Source: Chitinophaga sp. (GTDB lineage: Bacteria > Bacteroidota > Bacteroidia > Chitinophagales > Chitinophagaceae). From it: 64,000 bases of DNA. Shown one piece after another: positions 36,378-44,405 of this stretch. Within the stretch, counting starts at the first letter, position 1; each line of letters begins with the position of its first letter. The notes under the pieces are model-generated. The model was given only the letters and a program-made list of their open reading frames with translations. It searched no databases and had not been told where the DNA came from. The stretch lies in the NCBI RefSeq assembly GCF_017745275.1, contig NZ_JAGHZS010000011.1, positions 153,909 to 217,908 of the forward strand, read 5' to 3'. The position numbers and the translations under genes were made by a program.

Positions 36378-36800
36378 TTATTCTCCCCAGGCGGTCAGCA
36401 TCAATCTACGCGGGCCGCCATCATTGCGATGCTCACATAAATATACGCCCTGCCAGGTACCCAGCGCCAGGCGGCCATTCCGGATCGGGATCATCACGGA
36501 ACTGCCCAGCAAACTTGCTTTCAGGTGAGCCGGCATATCATCTGGTCCCTCATCGTCATGCAAATAAGCAGGATCATTTTCCGGCACCGTTTTGCTGAAA
36601 TACATTTCGAAATCCAATCGTACCGTAGGATCTGCATTTTCATTAATGGTCAATGCCGCCGATGTATGCTGGATAAATACCTGCAGCATCCCCGTTTTTA
36701 TTTCCGCGAGCTGTGGAAAGGCCTGTACGAGTTCGGCCGTGATCAGGTGAAATCCTCTCTTTCGTTGATGCAGTTGTACCGGCTGCTGGTATATTTTCAT
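36378..36800 (-). CDS. YjbQ/UPF0047 family protein (secondary thiamine-phosphate synthase type)
   Basis: A 140-residue protein from ATG 36800 (MKIYQQPVQLHQRKRGFHLI); the longer frame from 36869 adds 23 residues unlike the family. The UPF0047 signature is complete: QHTSAALTINENADPTVR, DDEGPDDMPAHLKASLLGSS, GRLALGTWQGVYLCEHR. Proteins of this family can complement thiamine-phosphate synthase deficiency, but their true role is unclear. It converges on the Ada-like gene with only 2 bases between stop codons. Confidence 0.93.
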   Translation of the reverse strand: MKIYQQPVQLHQRKRGFHLITAELVQAFPQLAEIKTGMLQVFIQHTSAALTINENADPTVRLDFEMYFSKTVPENDPAYLHDDEGPDDMPAHLKASLLGSSVMIPIRNGRLALGTWQGVYLCEHRNDGGPRRLMLTAWGE

Positions 36801-36986
36801 ACTGGATGATTTAATCGTTGTAAAACAAAGGCTTATGGCTGATATATAATACGTCAGCCCTCCTAACAAAGTCCACCGTACGCATTAGTAAATATTTAAT
36901 TTGAATACTCTCACATTTTTGTTTATCTTCATATTTCCCACCGAGTGACCAATTGAATGGAAATCCATCATCTTTAAATTTTAACC

Positions 36987-37424
36987 ATGAGAAAACCACA
37001 ACAAATAATGATTATTGATGACGATGCGGATGACAGGAGTTTCTTCCAGGAAGCCATCCAGAACATTTCTCCCGTAATAGAAACACATATCTGCGATAGC
37101 GGTATCCAGGCCTTGGCTATGCTGGAGGAAAAGAGGATCCAGGCGCCGGATTTTATATTCCTCGACTTTAACATGCCACTAATGAATGGGAGGGAATGTT
37201 TGATTGAGCTGAAGAAGTTACTGCGGCACCAACTTACCAATATCGTCATCCTCAGCACTTCTGATATGAAGGAAGATATGGAAGATGCCTTGCGTTTAGG
37301 TGCAAAATTGTTCCTGACCAAGCCTAATACGTTCCAGGAATTATGCAATATGTTGAAAGGTGTATTGGAAGGCAGCTGGCAGAAGTTATTCTCCCATCCT
37401 GCAAACCCGGATACACAGGCTTAA
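36987..37424 (+). CDS. Single-domain response regulator
   Basis: A 145-residue CheY-like receiver without output domain. The acidic pocket is in IMIIDDDADDR, the phospho-acceptor aspartate is near residue 60 in DFIFLDFNMPLMNG, the threonine/serine switch is in VILSTSD, and the lysine is in LFLTKPNTF. The tail of about 20 residues is not a known domain. Bacteroidota often pair such regulators with histidine kinases elsewhere in the genome. Its TAA stop and the TAA of the convergent GlxA gene overlap in the sequence TTAA. Confidence 0.93.
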   Translation: MRKPQQIMIIDDDADDRSFFQEAIQNISPVIETHICDSGIQALAMLEEKRIQAPDFIFLDFNMPLMNGRECLIELKKLLRHQLTNIVILSTSDMKEDMEDALRLGAKLFLTKPNTFQELCNMLKGVLEGSWQKLFSHPANPDTQA

Positions 37425-38407
37425 TTTGCTTTCATCGCACTTTTATTATACTTATTCCTGTACTCCAGTGGTGATAACCCGGTAGTCTTTTTAAAAATAG
37501 TTCTAAAAGCTTTGGTATCTGAATAACCCACTTCCCACATCACTTCATTAATATTTTTGCGACTGCTTTCAAAACCTTTTTTCGCCACTTCTACCTTCAC
37601 CCGTTGAATATATTCTGATACTGTGTTGCTGGTTGCTTTTTTAAATCTTCTTTCCAGGCTGCGGCGCCCTACGGCAAACATCGTCGACAACTGCTCAACG
37701 GTGATCTTTTCCATGAAATTTTGTTCGATGAATTCCTGGGCCTGTTTCACGGATTCATCCTGGTGTTCCCGTTGTCCTTTGAAGATAGTAAAAGCTGCCT
37801 GGCTATCGCGGTCTATTTCTATTTCAAAATATTTAGACGCCAGGATGGCCATATCGCGATCCGTATATTTTTCTATCAGGTAGATCAGCAGGTTCCAGAA
37901 GGAATTGGCGCCACCGCTGGTATAAATACCATGTTCATCGGTGATAATCTTTTCAGATACCAACTCCACATCCGGGAACATCTCCCTGAAGTCTGCCGCC
38001 GCCAGCCAGTGTGTAGAACAACGCCGGCCTTGCAATAAGCCGGTAGCCGCCAGTAAAAAGGCGCCTACACATAAGCTGGCCACTTCGGCACCCGCTTTAT
38101 GCTGCTGCACAATCCATGGATAAAAGTCCTGGTTGTCGCTGATAGCTACCTCCCGCTCCCCATTCACCGCAGGGATAATGATCAGGTCTGCTTTATGCGG
38201 TTCCGTGATCAGCACATCCGGTGTTACCCGAAAAAGCCGGTCATATACCTGCGCTTCTTTGGTTGCTCCCACTAGCTTCACATTAAACAGGGCCGGCCTT
38301 CCCAGGCTTTCCAGGAAATCATTCGCCTTATTAAAGGCAACAAAAGACCCTTCAATACAACTGAGCGCCACAGCGCCTTTTGGAACGAGAATAGATATCT
38401 GCTTCAT
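37421..38407 (-). CDS. GlxA-type AraC-family regulator with DJ-1/PfpI domain
   Basis: A 328-residue transcription factor. Residues about 1-185 form a DJ-1/PfpI-like (GATase1-like) domain: MKQISILVPKGAVALSCIEG, a nucleophile-elbow-like cysteine in ASLCVGAFLLAATGLL, then CSTHWLAA. The C-terminus is an AraC HTH: FAVGRRSLERRFKKATSN and MWEVGYSDTKAFRTIFKKTT. Such regulators often respond to small metabolites. The start codon lies only 4 bases after a consensus promoter box, so the mRNA may be almost leaderless. It is divergent from the DoxX gene and may regulate it. Confidence 0.92.
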   Translation of the reverse strand: MKQISILVPKGAVALSCIEGSFVAFNKANDFLESLGRPALFNVKLVGATKEAQVYDRLFRVTPDVLITEPHKADLIIIPAVNGEREVAISDNQDFYPWIVQQHKAGAEVASLCVGAFLLAATGLLQGRRCSTHWLAAADFREMFPDVELVSEKIITDEHGIYTSGGANSFWNLLIYLIEKYTDRDMAILASKYFEIEIDRDSQAAFTIFKGQREHQDESVKQAQEFIEQNFMEKITVEQLSTMFAVGRRSLERRFKKATSNTVSEYIQRVKVEVAKKGFESSRKNINEVMWEVGYSDTKAFRTIFKKTTGLSPLEYRNKYNKSAMKAN

Positions 38408-38411
38408 ACGT

Positions 38412-38442
38412 CAAATCTAAGATAAAAGAATGTCGGAATCAA
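38412..38442 (-). promoter_or_regulatory. Bacteroidota promoter of the GlxA-type gene
   Basis: On the minus strand TTG (38440-38442) and TAGATTTG (38412-38419) are separated by 20 bases, a good -33/-7 pair. The -7 box ends 4 bases before the ATG at 38407, so transcription should begin at or next to the start codon. Confidence 0.6.
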
Positions 38443-38489
38443 CCCTTTTTAAGTCGTGCCAACACCCATCATGATTTTAACCGTCGACT

Positions 38490-38497
38490 TACTTTTG
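38490..38497 (+). promoter_or_regulatory. -7 promoter box for the DoxX-like gene
   Basis: TACTTTTG matches TAnnTTTG exactly, 37 bases before the DoxX-like start codon. No clear TTG is seen at the -33 position, so the strength of this promoter is uncertain. Confidence 0.45.
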
Positions 38498-38534
38498 ACA
38501 CGCAGCCTTAATCACCTTAAACTGTTATAAAAAT

Positions 38535-38942
38535 ATGAAAAAGACAAAAATCATTTACTGGACTGTTACCGGTATTTTATCTGCCCTGATCCTGCTGGGC
38601 GCCATCCCTGATCTGCTCAGCGTACCAGAAGCACAAACCATGTTTAAACACCTGGGATATCCTATGTACCTGCTGCCTTTCCTGGGGCTGGCTAAAATAC
38701 TGGGGATCATTGCTATCCTGGTACCTCGTTTTCCACGACTCAAGGAATGGGCTTATGCGGGTCTTTTCTTTGACCTCGCCGGTGCCATGTATTCCGGCTA
38801 TGCCGCAGGTGATCCTGCTTCCCAGTGGGCTCCCATCCTGGTAGGATTCGTCCTGATTTTCATTTCTTATAGCTACTATCACAAGTTAGCAGCCGCGAAA
38901 GAAAAAAGCAATGGTCAATTTTCAACAGCAGTTAGCCGTTAG
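38535..38942 (+). CDS. DoxX-like membrane protein
   Basis: A 135-residue inner-membrane protein with four hydrophobic helices (about 8-26, 45-65, 74-94, 101-118). The pattern of IYWTVTGILSALILLGAIPD and MYLLPFLGLAKILGIIAILVPRFPRLKEWAYAG fits DoxX-like proteins of Bacteroidota. Its biochemical role is unknown. Its last codons and TAG stop (the AVSR end) are supplied by the edge of a class II hairpin repeat. The promoter box and divergent GlxA-type regulator suggest regulated expression; a DHFR-like gene follows on the same strand. Confidence 0.87.
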   Translation: MKKTKIIYWTVTGILSALILLGAIPDLLSVPEAQTMFKHLGYPMYLLPFLGLAKILGIIAILVPRFPRLKEWAYAGLFFDLAGAMYSGYAAGDPASQWAPILVGFVLIFISYSYYHKLAAAKEKSNGQFSTAVSR

Positions 38943-39025
38943 CTTTTAGCTTTTAGCTAACGGCTACTAAACTAAAGCGGATATTTGAACTATAGATATT
39001 TAGCTACTAACAGCTAACGGCTAAT
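38931..39025. repeat. Heptamer-arm hairpin element, class II, copy C
   Basis: Here the 7-bp units are of the form GTTAGCC, GTTAGCT and TTTAGCT in tandem from 38931, followed by AACGGCT. The inverted partner near 39000-39024 reads TTAGCCGTTAGCTGTTAG on the other strand. The centre contains AAAGCGGATATTTG, close to the AGCGGATGAT core of class I. It overlaps the stop codon of the DoxX-like gene (TAG 38940-38942). Confidence 0.8.
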
Positions 39026-39047
39026 TCATCACCACAACCCTGCAATT

Positions 39048-39668
39048 ATGAGCAAAATTTTCTTTGACAGCGGCATATCCCTGGATGGCTTTTTTGCCGG
39101 CGATCACAGAAGTCCGGCCAACCCTATCGGCGACAATGGTCCTATCATTCACAACTGGATGTATAAACAAAAAGCTTTCTGGAAAAATATCAACATGGAA
39201 GGCGGTGAAGAATATGGCAACGACAGCCAATTAATAGACGACGTATTTGCCAGAACCGGTGCCTACATCATGGGCAAACGAATGTTTGACGAAGGGGAAG
39301 TTCACTGGAAAGAAGATCTATACAAAGCGGACGTGTATGTGCTCACCCACGAAAAGCGGGAGCCCTGGGTGCAAAAAGGCACTACCACTTTCTATTTCAT
39401 TAACGACGGCATACACAGCGCATTGGAAAAAGCCCGGCAATCTGCCAAAGGAAAAGATATCCGGATACAAGGCGGTGCGAATATTATTCAACAGTTTCTC
39501 AAAGCCGGGCTGATAGACGAATGTTTCATTCATATTGCCCCGCTTTTCCTGGGAAGTGGTATCCGCCTGTTTGAAGGCATGGACAACAAACAATATGATA
39601 TCCGGATTGCAGAAGTAATACCCTCAGAACTGACCACACATATCAGGTATACATTCACAAAGAAATAA
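39048..39668 (+). CDS. Dihydrofolate-reductase-family protein (RibD C-terminal type)
   Basis: A 206-residue protein of the RibD C-terminal/YwjB-like reductase family: MSKIFFDSGISLDGFFAG at the N-terminus (the family substrate strand), then IMGKRMFDEGE and the dinucleotide-binding segment IRIQGGANIIQQFLKAGLID. FIHIAPLFLGSGIRLFEG is the conserved C-terminal strand. It likely uses NADPH; the substrate is unknown and it is not expected to be the housekeeping folate enzyme. It starts 23 bases past hairpin copy C, in line with the DoxX-like gene. Confidence 0.88.
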   Translation: MSKIFFDSGISLDGFFAGDHRSPANPIGDNGPIIHNWMYKQKAFWKNINMEGGEEYGNDSQLIDDVFARTGAYIMGKRMFDEGEVHWKEDLYKADVYVLTHEKREPWVQKGTTTFYFINDGIHSALEKARQSAKGKDIRIQGGANIIQQFLKAGLIDECFIHIAPLFLGSGIRLFEGMDNKQYDIRIAEVIPSELTTHIRYTFTKK

Positions 39669-39741
39669 CTATTGTGTTGGGGAACGTGTGAACTTTAGCG
39701 GTGCCAAACACCGGCAGGTTTTCACCTTCCCCACCGTGTTA

Positions 39742-40419
39742 TTACCTATTATCGTAGTGGGAATTAACAGCCCCCTGCCCGGTATAGTTGGGCCCTGCCT
39801 GATCATCAGCGCCAAGATAAGTAAGCCCTGCTTTGAAGTTCCGCGGCCCCTTACAGGTAAGAAGATGGGTGCGGGCATTATAAGCTAATCCCTGCGTAGT
39901 AAATAGTTGTTTCAATGATACCGGAGCAGGTATGGATATATTTTTTATATCGAGATGTGCAATGAAATATCCATTCGGTGTAAGCGCTTTACAAGCCATG
40001 GCAATTACCTGCAGCTTATCTCCCAGGTAATGTAAACCATGAGAACAGGTAATCAGATCATAAGATCGGTCTGGTTGCCAGCCAACTACAGAAGTCACCT
40101 CAAAGCTAATGCCCGGGGTGTTTTCCATCATCGGCGGAAAAGTATCCAGTAAGTCAATCCCTTTTAAATATACTTGTTGCTGCAGTCCTTTTTGCGCCAA
40201 CACATCATAGGTTTGCGCTAATGCAAGCCCGCTCCCACAGCATAAATCCAGCCAGCTGGCGAAGCCGTTTTCCTGCACTATCTCTTCCAGGAAGCGTGCT
40301 GGTACTAATTTAAATTCTCTTTCATAGCTGTTAATACCGCTGGCGTTGCGGTCGCGGTTCATGCTGCAGTTAGCCACCACGGCTGACCATACGAGGTCTT
40401 TTTCTGAGAGTAATAACAT
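39742..40419 (-). CDS. Class I SAM-dependent methyltransferase
   Basis: A 225-residue protein with a Rossmann-type methyltransferase core: motif I as FASWLDLCCGSGLALAQ (residues about 53-69), the acidic end of strand 2 in YLKGIDLLDTF, and post-motif YDLITCSHGLHYLGDKL. Motif III corresponds to ALTPNGYFIAHLDI. No substrate-specific insertion is obvious. It is transcribed alone from a start 72 bases below the terminator of the gene upstream. Confidence 0.88.
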   Translation of the reverse strand: MLLLSEKDLVWSAVVANCSMNRDRNASGINSYEREFKLVPARFLEEIVQENGFASWLDLCCGSGLALAQTYDVLAQKGLQQQVYLKGIDLLDTFPPMMENTPGISFEVTSVVGWQPDRSYDLITCSHGLHYLGDKLQVIAMACKALTPNGYFIAHLDIKNISIPAPVSLKQLFTTQGLAYNARTHLLTCKGPRNFKAGLTYLGADDQAGPNYTGQGAVNSHYDNR

Positions 40420-40490
40420 ACGATAACAAGATACATATTAGCCGTGTAAACGATTTTTGTTCTTCTCCCGAAAAAAACAATCCATAAAAA

Positions 40491-40529
40491 CAGGCTAACC
40501 GGCATATCAACCGGTTAGCCTGCACTTTT
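40491..40529 (-). terminator. Bidirectional hairpin terminator
   Basis: A perfect 12-bp stem CAGGCTAACCGG with CCGGTTAGCCTG closes an 8-base loop (40503-40510). T runs flank both sides: on the minus strand TTTTTATGG, on the plus strand CACTTTTTTT. It ends transcription of the small secreted-protein gene at 40590-40979. Confidence 0.85.
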
Positions 40530-40589
40530 TTTGCCTTACAGAAATTTACGTCTCCGTATAGCCTTCACTGTTACTATTCCAAAATTACA

Positions 40590-40979
40590 TCAATCATGGC
40601 CGGTAATTGTACATTGACTGCTACTTCCATCCCAGCGGAAATAGTAGTTAACGCCTGCAATTGTCATCGTGTAATTAGTGTTGGCGGCAATAGTGACGCC
40701 CGGCATTAACAGGTAGGCCACTGAACTCGGGTTCACCATATACGTGGTGCCCTGGAATACTACCGGAATCGGGCCAATTCCCGGATAACTGGTGCCTGGC
40801 CAGTTAAGCGATAACATGGGCATGCTGGGAAAATAGCCAATGATCCAGTTAACGTCTCTCGGAAAAGACAACGGCTTCACTGCTTTGCTGATAGCTTTTT
40901 CTTTCACTGGGGGCTTTACATTCACCGGGGCTTTTACGTTCAAACTAAACAAGGTGGCAGCTGTGATAAGTAGTTTCAT
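40590..40979 (-). CDS. Small secreted protein of unknown function
   Basis: A 129-residue protein with a short hydrophobic N-terminus (MKLLITAATLFSLNV) followed by a lysine/proline-rich linker (KAPVNVKPPVKEKAISKAVK). The remaining 80 residues are rich in aromatic and beta-forming residues (NWIIGYFPSMPMLSLNWPG, YTMTIAGVNYYFRWDGSS). I recognise no family. The gene is isolated: a strong terminator lies downstream, and a 323-base region with two LacI-like palindromes lies upstream. Confidence 0.6.
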   Translation of the reverse strand: MKLLITAATLFSLNVKAPVNVKPPVKEKAISKAVKPLSFPRDVNWIIGYFPSMPMLSLNWPGTSYPGIGPIPVVFQGTTYMVNPSSVAYLLMPGVTIAANTNYTMTIAGVNYYFRWDGSSSQCTITGHD

Positions 40980-41302
40980 AGTGTGACAATTTTTGTTTGG
41001 TTATTAATCGTTGTGAATAATTATTGAGACGAGTTATCGGACAAGGTCCGCTAAATATATTGGGAGGAATTACTTCATAAAATAGGATTTGGGTTACTTA
41101 AACTTATAGAAATAAGTTCAACAATAAAAGGCTGCGGTAAATCTTGCGCAAACGTTTGTGTGATGGTAAAACGTTTGCAATCCTTATTTAGTATCAGTTT
41201 CAGGTAAGATAGTATCAATTTTCGTATATACGCTTTGCGTGGTTTACAAACAAGGAATGAAGTGAGGCTGTCAGCAGCAGGAAGCGACAACCTCACCTGT
41301 TC
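40980..41302. promoter_or_regulatory. 323-base intergenic region with two LacI-type palindromes
   Basis: Two CG-centred palindromes resembling LacI/GalR operators: GCAAACGTTTGT at 41148-41159 and AAACGTTTGCAA-type sequence at 41169-41180, with centres 19 bases apart (41153/54 and 41172/73). A weak hairpin GTGAGG...CCTCAC (41262-41296) could end the MFS transcript. A 73-codon frame on the minus strand here has no support as a gene. The only start codon downstream of these sites is that of the small secreted protein, about 170 bases away. Confidence 0.35.
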
Positions 41303-42571
41303 TTAAGCTTTCGTAGCTACAGGCATGGTTGTAACGCCTGTCCCACGTGCCATCTTGTTTTTCACCAGTACGCTTACACGATATACCAGGAAAATACAAG
41401 GAATTGTAAGCGCAATCACTACCCATCCCAACATATCATAATTGACCAGCGGGCTAAACTTATCTTTCTGCGATACAATCATACCGGCAATGACTGCTGC
41501 AATGCCACCTGCAATTTGCTGCAGGGAGGAATTCACGCTCATGAAAGCACCCCGGTCTGCCAGCTCAGGAATACCAGTGGTGAGGGCCGTAAACGGAATC
41601 ATTCGTCCCATGATACCCACCATCATCAATACGTTGAAGCTGATAATGATCCACAGCGGCTGCGGCGATAAATGCGTATAAACAGCCACAATCACCATCA
41701 TGTATACTGCCGCCGCTGTAAACAACTTAAACTTATCTATCTTATCACTGGCCCTGCCCAATAATGGCATAAGAACCAGGCTGCCAATGCCGGCTACCAT
41801 AAATAACAGCGGTAGTTGTTCAGGCGTAACATGCAGATTATTGATGGCAAAAGCGCTGCCGAAAGGCATCATCATAAAGCCGCCGATCGACATCAGTGCA
41901 GTAGCGGTAAAGCCTATACGATATTGTTTGTTCTTTACGGTGTGCAACAGATGTTTGAAAGCGCTCTTATCCCGCTGTACCGCCAGGTGTGCCACAATAG
42001 GTTCCAGGCGGGCGCTGATCACCAGCATCACCAATACCGCGATGCCTGCAATCATAAAGAAAGGTGCCTCCCAGCCCCAGGTGTTGGCCAGCAATAAGCC
42101 AATAGGAATCCCCAGTACCTGGCTGGCGCCAAAAGCCATTTGTACAAAGCCCATTACCCGGCCGCGTTGCGACAAAGGAAACAGGTCTGTAATAATAGCC
42201 ATGGAAATAGAACCCATAACGCCACCAAATAAGCCGGTGATGATACGCGCCGCCATCATGGTATAATAAGTGTTGGCTAAACCACAGCAAAATGTACCCA
42301 GGATAAAGCCGCCATAAAAAAATAACAGCAATTTTTTTCGGTCGAACCGATCCGCAAAACCTGCCGTGAGCAAGCCGGATATACCAGCGCTGAAGGCATA
42401 AGCAGATACAATTAAACCAAATTGATTAGGCTTGATATTCATCGATTTCATAAGCATATCACCAAGTGGCGACATCACCATAAAATCCAATACAACCGTA
42501 AACTGTGTGAAGGCCAATAGGGCAATCACCAGTTTCTGGTGAGTAGAAAAGGCAGGTGCTTGTTGTTTCAT
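41303..42571 (-). CDS. MFS drug-efflux-type transporter
   Basis: A 422-residue inner-membrane transporter with twelve predicted helices in two halves. The N-terminus FTVVLDFMVMSPLGDMLM and SAGISGLLTAGFADRFDRKK match the DHA1-type motif A region (G-x-x-x-DRxxRKK). GLFGGVMGSISMAIITDLF fits motif C-like packing. It is the last gene of an operon headed by a TetR regulator, which suggests export of a toxic compound that inactivates the repressor; the compound is unknown. Confidence 0.9.
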   Translation of the reverse strand: MKQQAPAFSTHQKLVIALLAFTQFTVVLDFMVMSPLGDMLMKSMNIKPNQFGLIVSAYAFSAGISGLLTAGFADRFDRKKLLLFFYGGFILGTFCCGLANTYYTMMAARIITGLFGGVMGSISMAIITDLFPLSQRGRVMGFVQMAFGASQVLGIPIGLLLANTWGWEAPFFMIAGIAVLVMLVISARLEPIVAHLAVQRDKSAFKHLLHTVKNKQYRIGFTATALMSIGGFMMMPFGSAFAINNLHVTPEQLPLLFMVAGIGSLVLMPLLGRASDKIDKFKLFTAAAVYMMVIVAVYTHLSPQPLWIIISFNVLMMVGIMGRMIPFTALTTGIPELADRGAFMSVNSSLQQIAGGIAAVIAGMIVSQKDKFSPLVNYDMLGWVVIALTIPCIFLVYRVSVLVKNKMARGTGVTTMPVATKA

Positions 42572-42591
42572 ATAAAGGATATTAATAGATA

Positions 42592-42816
42592 TTAGTCTTC
42601 CAATTCCACGCAGTCATAAGCGCAGGCATTTACCAGGGCAATGATACGGTCCGTTACCGGGGCTATAGCCACTACCCGCAATACACGATCCACGTCTTCC
42701 AGGTCTATAGTCCATTTTCCAATAGTGGGTTCCAAATCCAGTACCTGCGCCACTTTACGGCGATCTTCCGGGTTATTGATATTTGTTTTAAAAATGAGAA
42801 TGTAAGCGGTAGACAT
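42592..42816 (-). CDS. Small conserved-looking cytoplasmic protein
   Basis: A 74-residue protein from ATG 42816 (MSTAYILIFKTNINNPEDR). The order strand-helix-strand-strand-helix-strand (YILIFKTNI, DRRKVAQVLDL, IGKWTIDLED, RVLRVVAIA, TDRIIALVNAC, VELED) resembles a ferredoxin-like/ACT-sized fold, but metal motifs are absent; two cysteines (CAYDC) sit at the end. A longer frame from 42852 would overlap the leader with TetR. It is 20 bases from the MFS gene. The function is unknown. Confidence 0.65.
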   Translation of the reverse strand: MSTAYILIFKTNINNPEDRRKVAQVLDLEPTIGKWTIDLEDVDRVLRVVAIAPVTDRIIALVNACAYDCVELED

Positions 42817-42860
42817 ATTTATAAGCAAGCGTTCATTTATGAATTGAAGCAAAAAAAAAG

Positions 42861-43451
42861 CTATTTCGTCAGTCCCTTCAATACGCAGTCGAATGTTTCT
42901 TTCATTATTTTCTCGGAGAACTTAAACTTGCGGCCACCCAAACTTTTGCCTTCGTTATGAAACCGGATCAGGGAATACAACGGAGCAAACGCTACGGACC
43001 AATATACTTCCAGGGGCATCCTCTCTATTTCACCGCGTTCAATGGCATTTTCCACAAAATTGCCCATATTCTTCCTGAACTCGTCGTTGATGGTTTCCAG
43101 CATTTTGTCCTTATACGTAGAGTTGCGAAGCTGTTCAAAAAATTCAGCCGACTTATGATTATCCAATGAAAATGCAGCGCGGTTTTGCCACTGCACCCAC
43201 AACCCTTCTTTAAACGACATATTAGGATCAAATCCTTTCAAGGTAGCACGGGTCATCTTCACACCTTCTTCTATACTGATGCTGGTGAGCAGGTCTTCCT
43301 TATCCTTATAATAGATATAGATGGTAGCCGGAGACACCCCCGCCGCTTTTGCGAGGCGGTTGATCCCGAAGTTTTCCAGCCCGTCGCTGGCTACCATATC
43401 AATGGCAGCTTCCCGAATAGCTAATACTTTATTTTCATCTCTATATCTCAT
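42861..43451 (-). CDS. TetR-family transcriptional repressor
   Basis: A 196-residue regulator from ATG 43451 (MRYRDENKVLAIREAAIDMV). The N-terminal helix-turn-helix reads FGINRLAKAAGVSPATIYIYYKDKEDLL. The C-terminal ligand-binding helices run to KIMKETFDCVLKGLTK. A 14-bp palindrome overlaps the promoter spacer directly upstream, the expected place for autorepression. The small protein and the MFS pump follow in the same direction, so the ligand is probably a substrate of the pump. Confidence 0.92.
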   Translation of the reverse strand: MRYRDENKVLAIREAAIDMVASDGLENFGINRLAKAAGVSPATIYIYYKDKEDLLTSISIEEGVKMTRATLKGFDPNMSFKEGLWVQWQNRAAFSLDNHKSAEFFEQLRNSTYKDKMLETINDEFRKNMGNFVENAIERGEIERMPLEVYWSVAFAPLYSLIRFHNEGKSLGGRKFKFSEKIMKETFDCVLKGLTK

Positions 43452-43457
43452 GCGCCA

Positions 43458-43481
43458 CAAAGATAACTGAGCATTTGCTCA
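43458..43481 (-). promoter_or_regulatory. TetR promoter -7 box with overlapping 14-bp operator
   Basis: On the minus strand TATCTTTG (43458-43465) matches the -7 consensus and ends 6 bases before the TetR start codon. The perfect palindrome TGAGCA-N2-TGCTCA (43468-43481) lies 2 bases upstream of the -7 box, where a bound TetR dimer would block RNA polymerase. Confidence 0.65.
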
Positions 43482-43618
43482 TTTAAAAATATTTTGCGCC
43501 TTTTTTTTAAAAAATTCTGTTGGGTAAGTACAACATCGTATACCATAATATCCGTATAACTACCGACAAACCACCCGCCTCCATGCCCTAGTTTTGGGGC
43601 ACTTCCAACACATTATTT

Positions 43619-44296
43619 ATGATGTCATCACCACCACTAACCGCCGTTGTAACCGGCGGCAGCAGCGGAATCGGATTTGCACTCACGCAAAAATTACTCA
43701 GCGAAGGGTATCATGTATTTGCCACCTCCAGATCAGGAGATATCCCAGGCATTGCGCATCCTGCTTTAACCGTTATTCCGCTGGACATTACCGATTCATC
43801 GATGGTACAGGCTGCCGTTGCTGCCATCGCCGCCTCCGGCAGAGGAATAGACCTGCTGGTGAATAACGCCGGCGCCGCACCGGATGTATACGACCTGGAA
43901 CCAAAGCCGGACACCTTTACGCAAACCTTTGCCACCAACGTAACAGGGCTGGTGTTCTTTACTGAAACATTACTGCCGCATCTCCACCAGGGAGCGCAGA
44001 TAGTGATGATGTCATCCGCCATGGGCCTGATTAAAAACGCGGGTATCAATGGTCCCGCCTACCGGATGTCGAAAGCAGCAGTGAATATGTACGCCGTGAT
44101 GTTGGCGAAACGTTTGTCAGAAAAGCAGATCCGGGTAACACCGATGCACCCCGGCTGGGTGAAAACAAAACTGGGAGGTATGAATGCCTCCCTTACTCCC
44201 CGCGAATCTGCGGAAGTTATTTACGCCGGGATCCGCAACAATAGTGCTACCGGTCAGTTCTGGAATACGGATATCAACGGCGTAGAAATGTTTTAA
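43619..44296 (+). CDS. Short-chain dehydrogenase/reductase
   Basis: A 225-residue SDR enzyme. The cofactor loop is AVVTGGSSGIGFALTQKL (TGxxxGIG), NNAG follows in LLVNNAGAAP, the catalytic serine lies in VMMSSAMGLI and the tyrosine-lysine pair in YRMSKAAVN. The C-terminus WNTDINGVEMF is short. Such stand-alone SDRs use NAD(P)H and act on many alcohols and ketones. A TAGTTTTG box (43589-43596) is a possible promoter 23 bases upstream of the start. Confidence 0.9.
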   Translation: MMSSPPLTAVVTGGSSGIGFALTQKLLSEGYHVFATSRSGDIPGIAHPALTVIPLDITDSSMVQAAVAAIAASGRGIDLLVNNAGAAPDVYDLEPKPDTFTQTFATNVTGLVFFTETLLPHLHQGAQIVMMSSAMGLIKNAGINGPAYRMSKAAVNMYAVMLAKRLSEKQIRVTPMHPGWVKTKLGGMNASLTPRESAEVIYAGIRNNSATGQFWNTDINGVEMF

Positions 44297-44297
44297 C

Positions 44298-44346
44298 TAA
44301 CGGAGCAGGCTACACGTACAGGAGTGCAGTCTGCCGTTATTTTTTT
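44298..44346 (+). terminator. Terminator of the SDR gene
   Basis: Stem pairs TAACGG/CCGTTA and GCAG/CTGC enclose a long loop (44309-44330) and are followed by seven T (44340-44346). It starts 2 bases after the SDR stop codon. Confidence 0.65.
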
Positions 44347-44383
44347 AGGGAGATGGATACCGCAGCAGTATCCCTTCTCCCTA
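44346..44383 (-). terminator. Second hairpin between convergent SDR genes
   Basis: TAGGGAGA/TCTCCCTA and GGATAC/GTATCC form a nearly continuous stem with a 7-base loop (44361-44367). It follows the stop codon of the minus-strand SDR gene by 22 bases; no T run comes after it on that strand, so it may act as an mRNA 3' end structure rather than a classical terminator. Confidence 0.5.
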
Positions 44384-44405
44384 AATTATTTCCCTACCTC
44401 ATTAA

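Noticed and set aside
41075..41296. 73-codon open frame on the minus strand
   Set aside because: Basic, low-information sequence with no family features; it covers the palindromes and hairpin of the intergenic region and has no promoter or neighbour that supports it.
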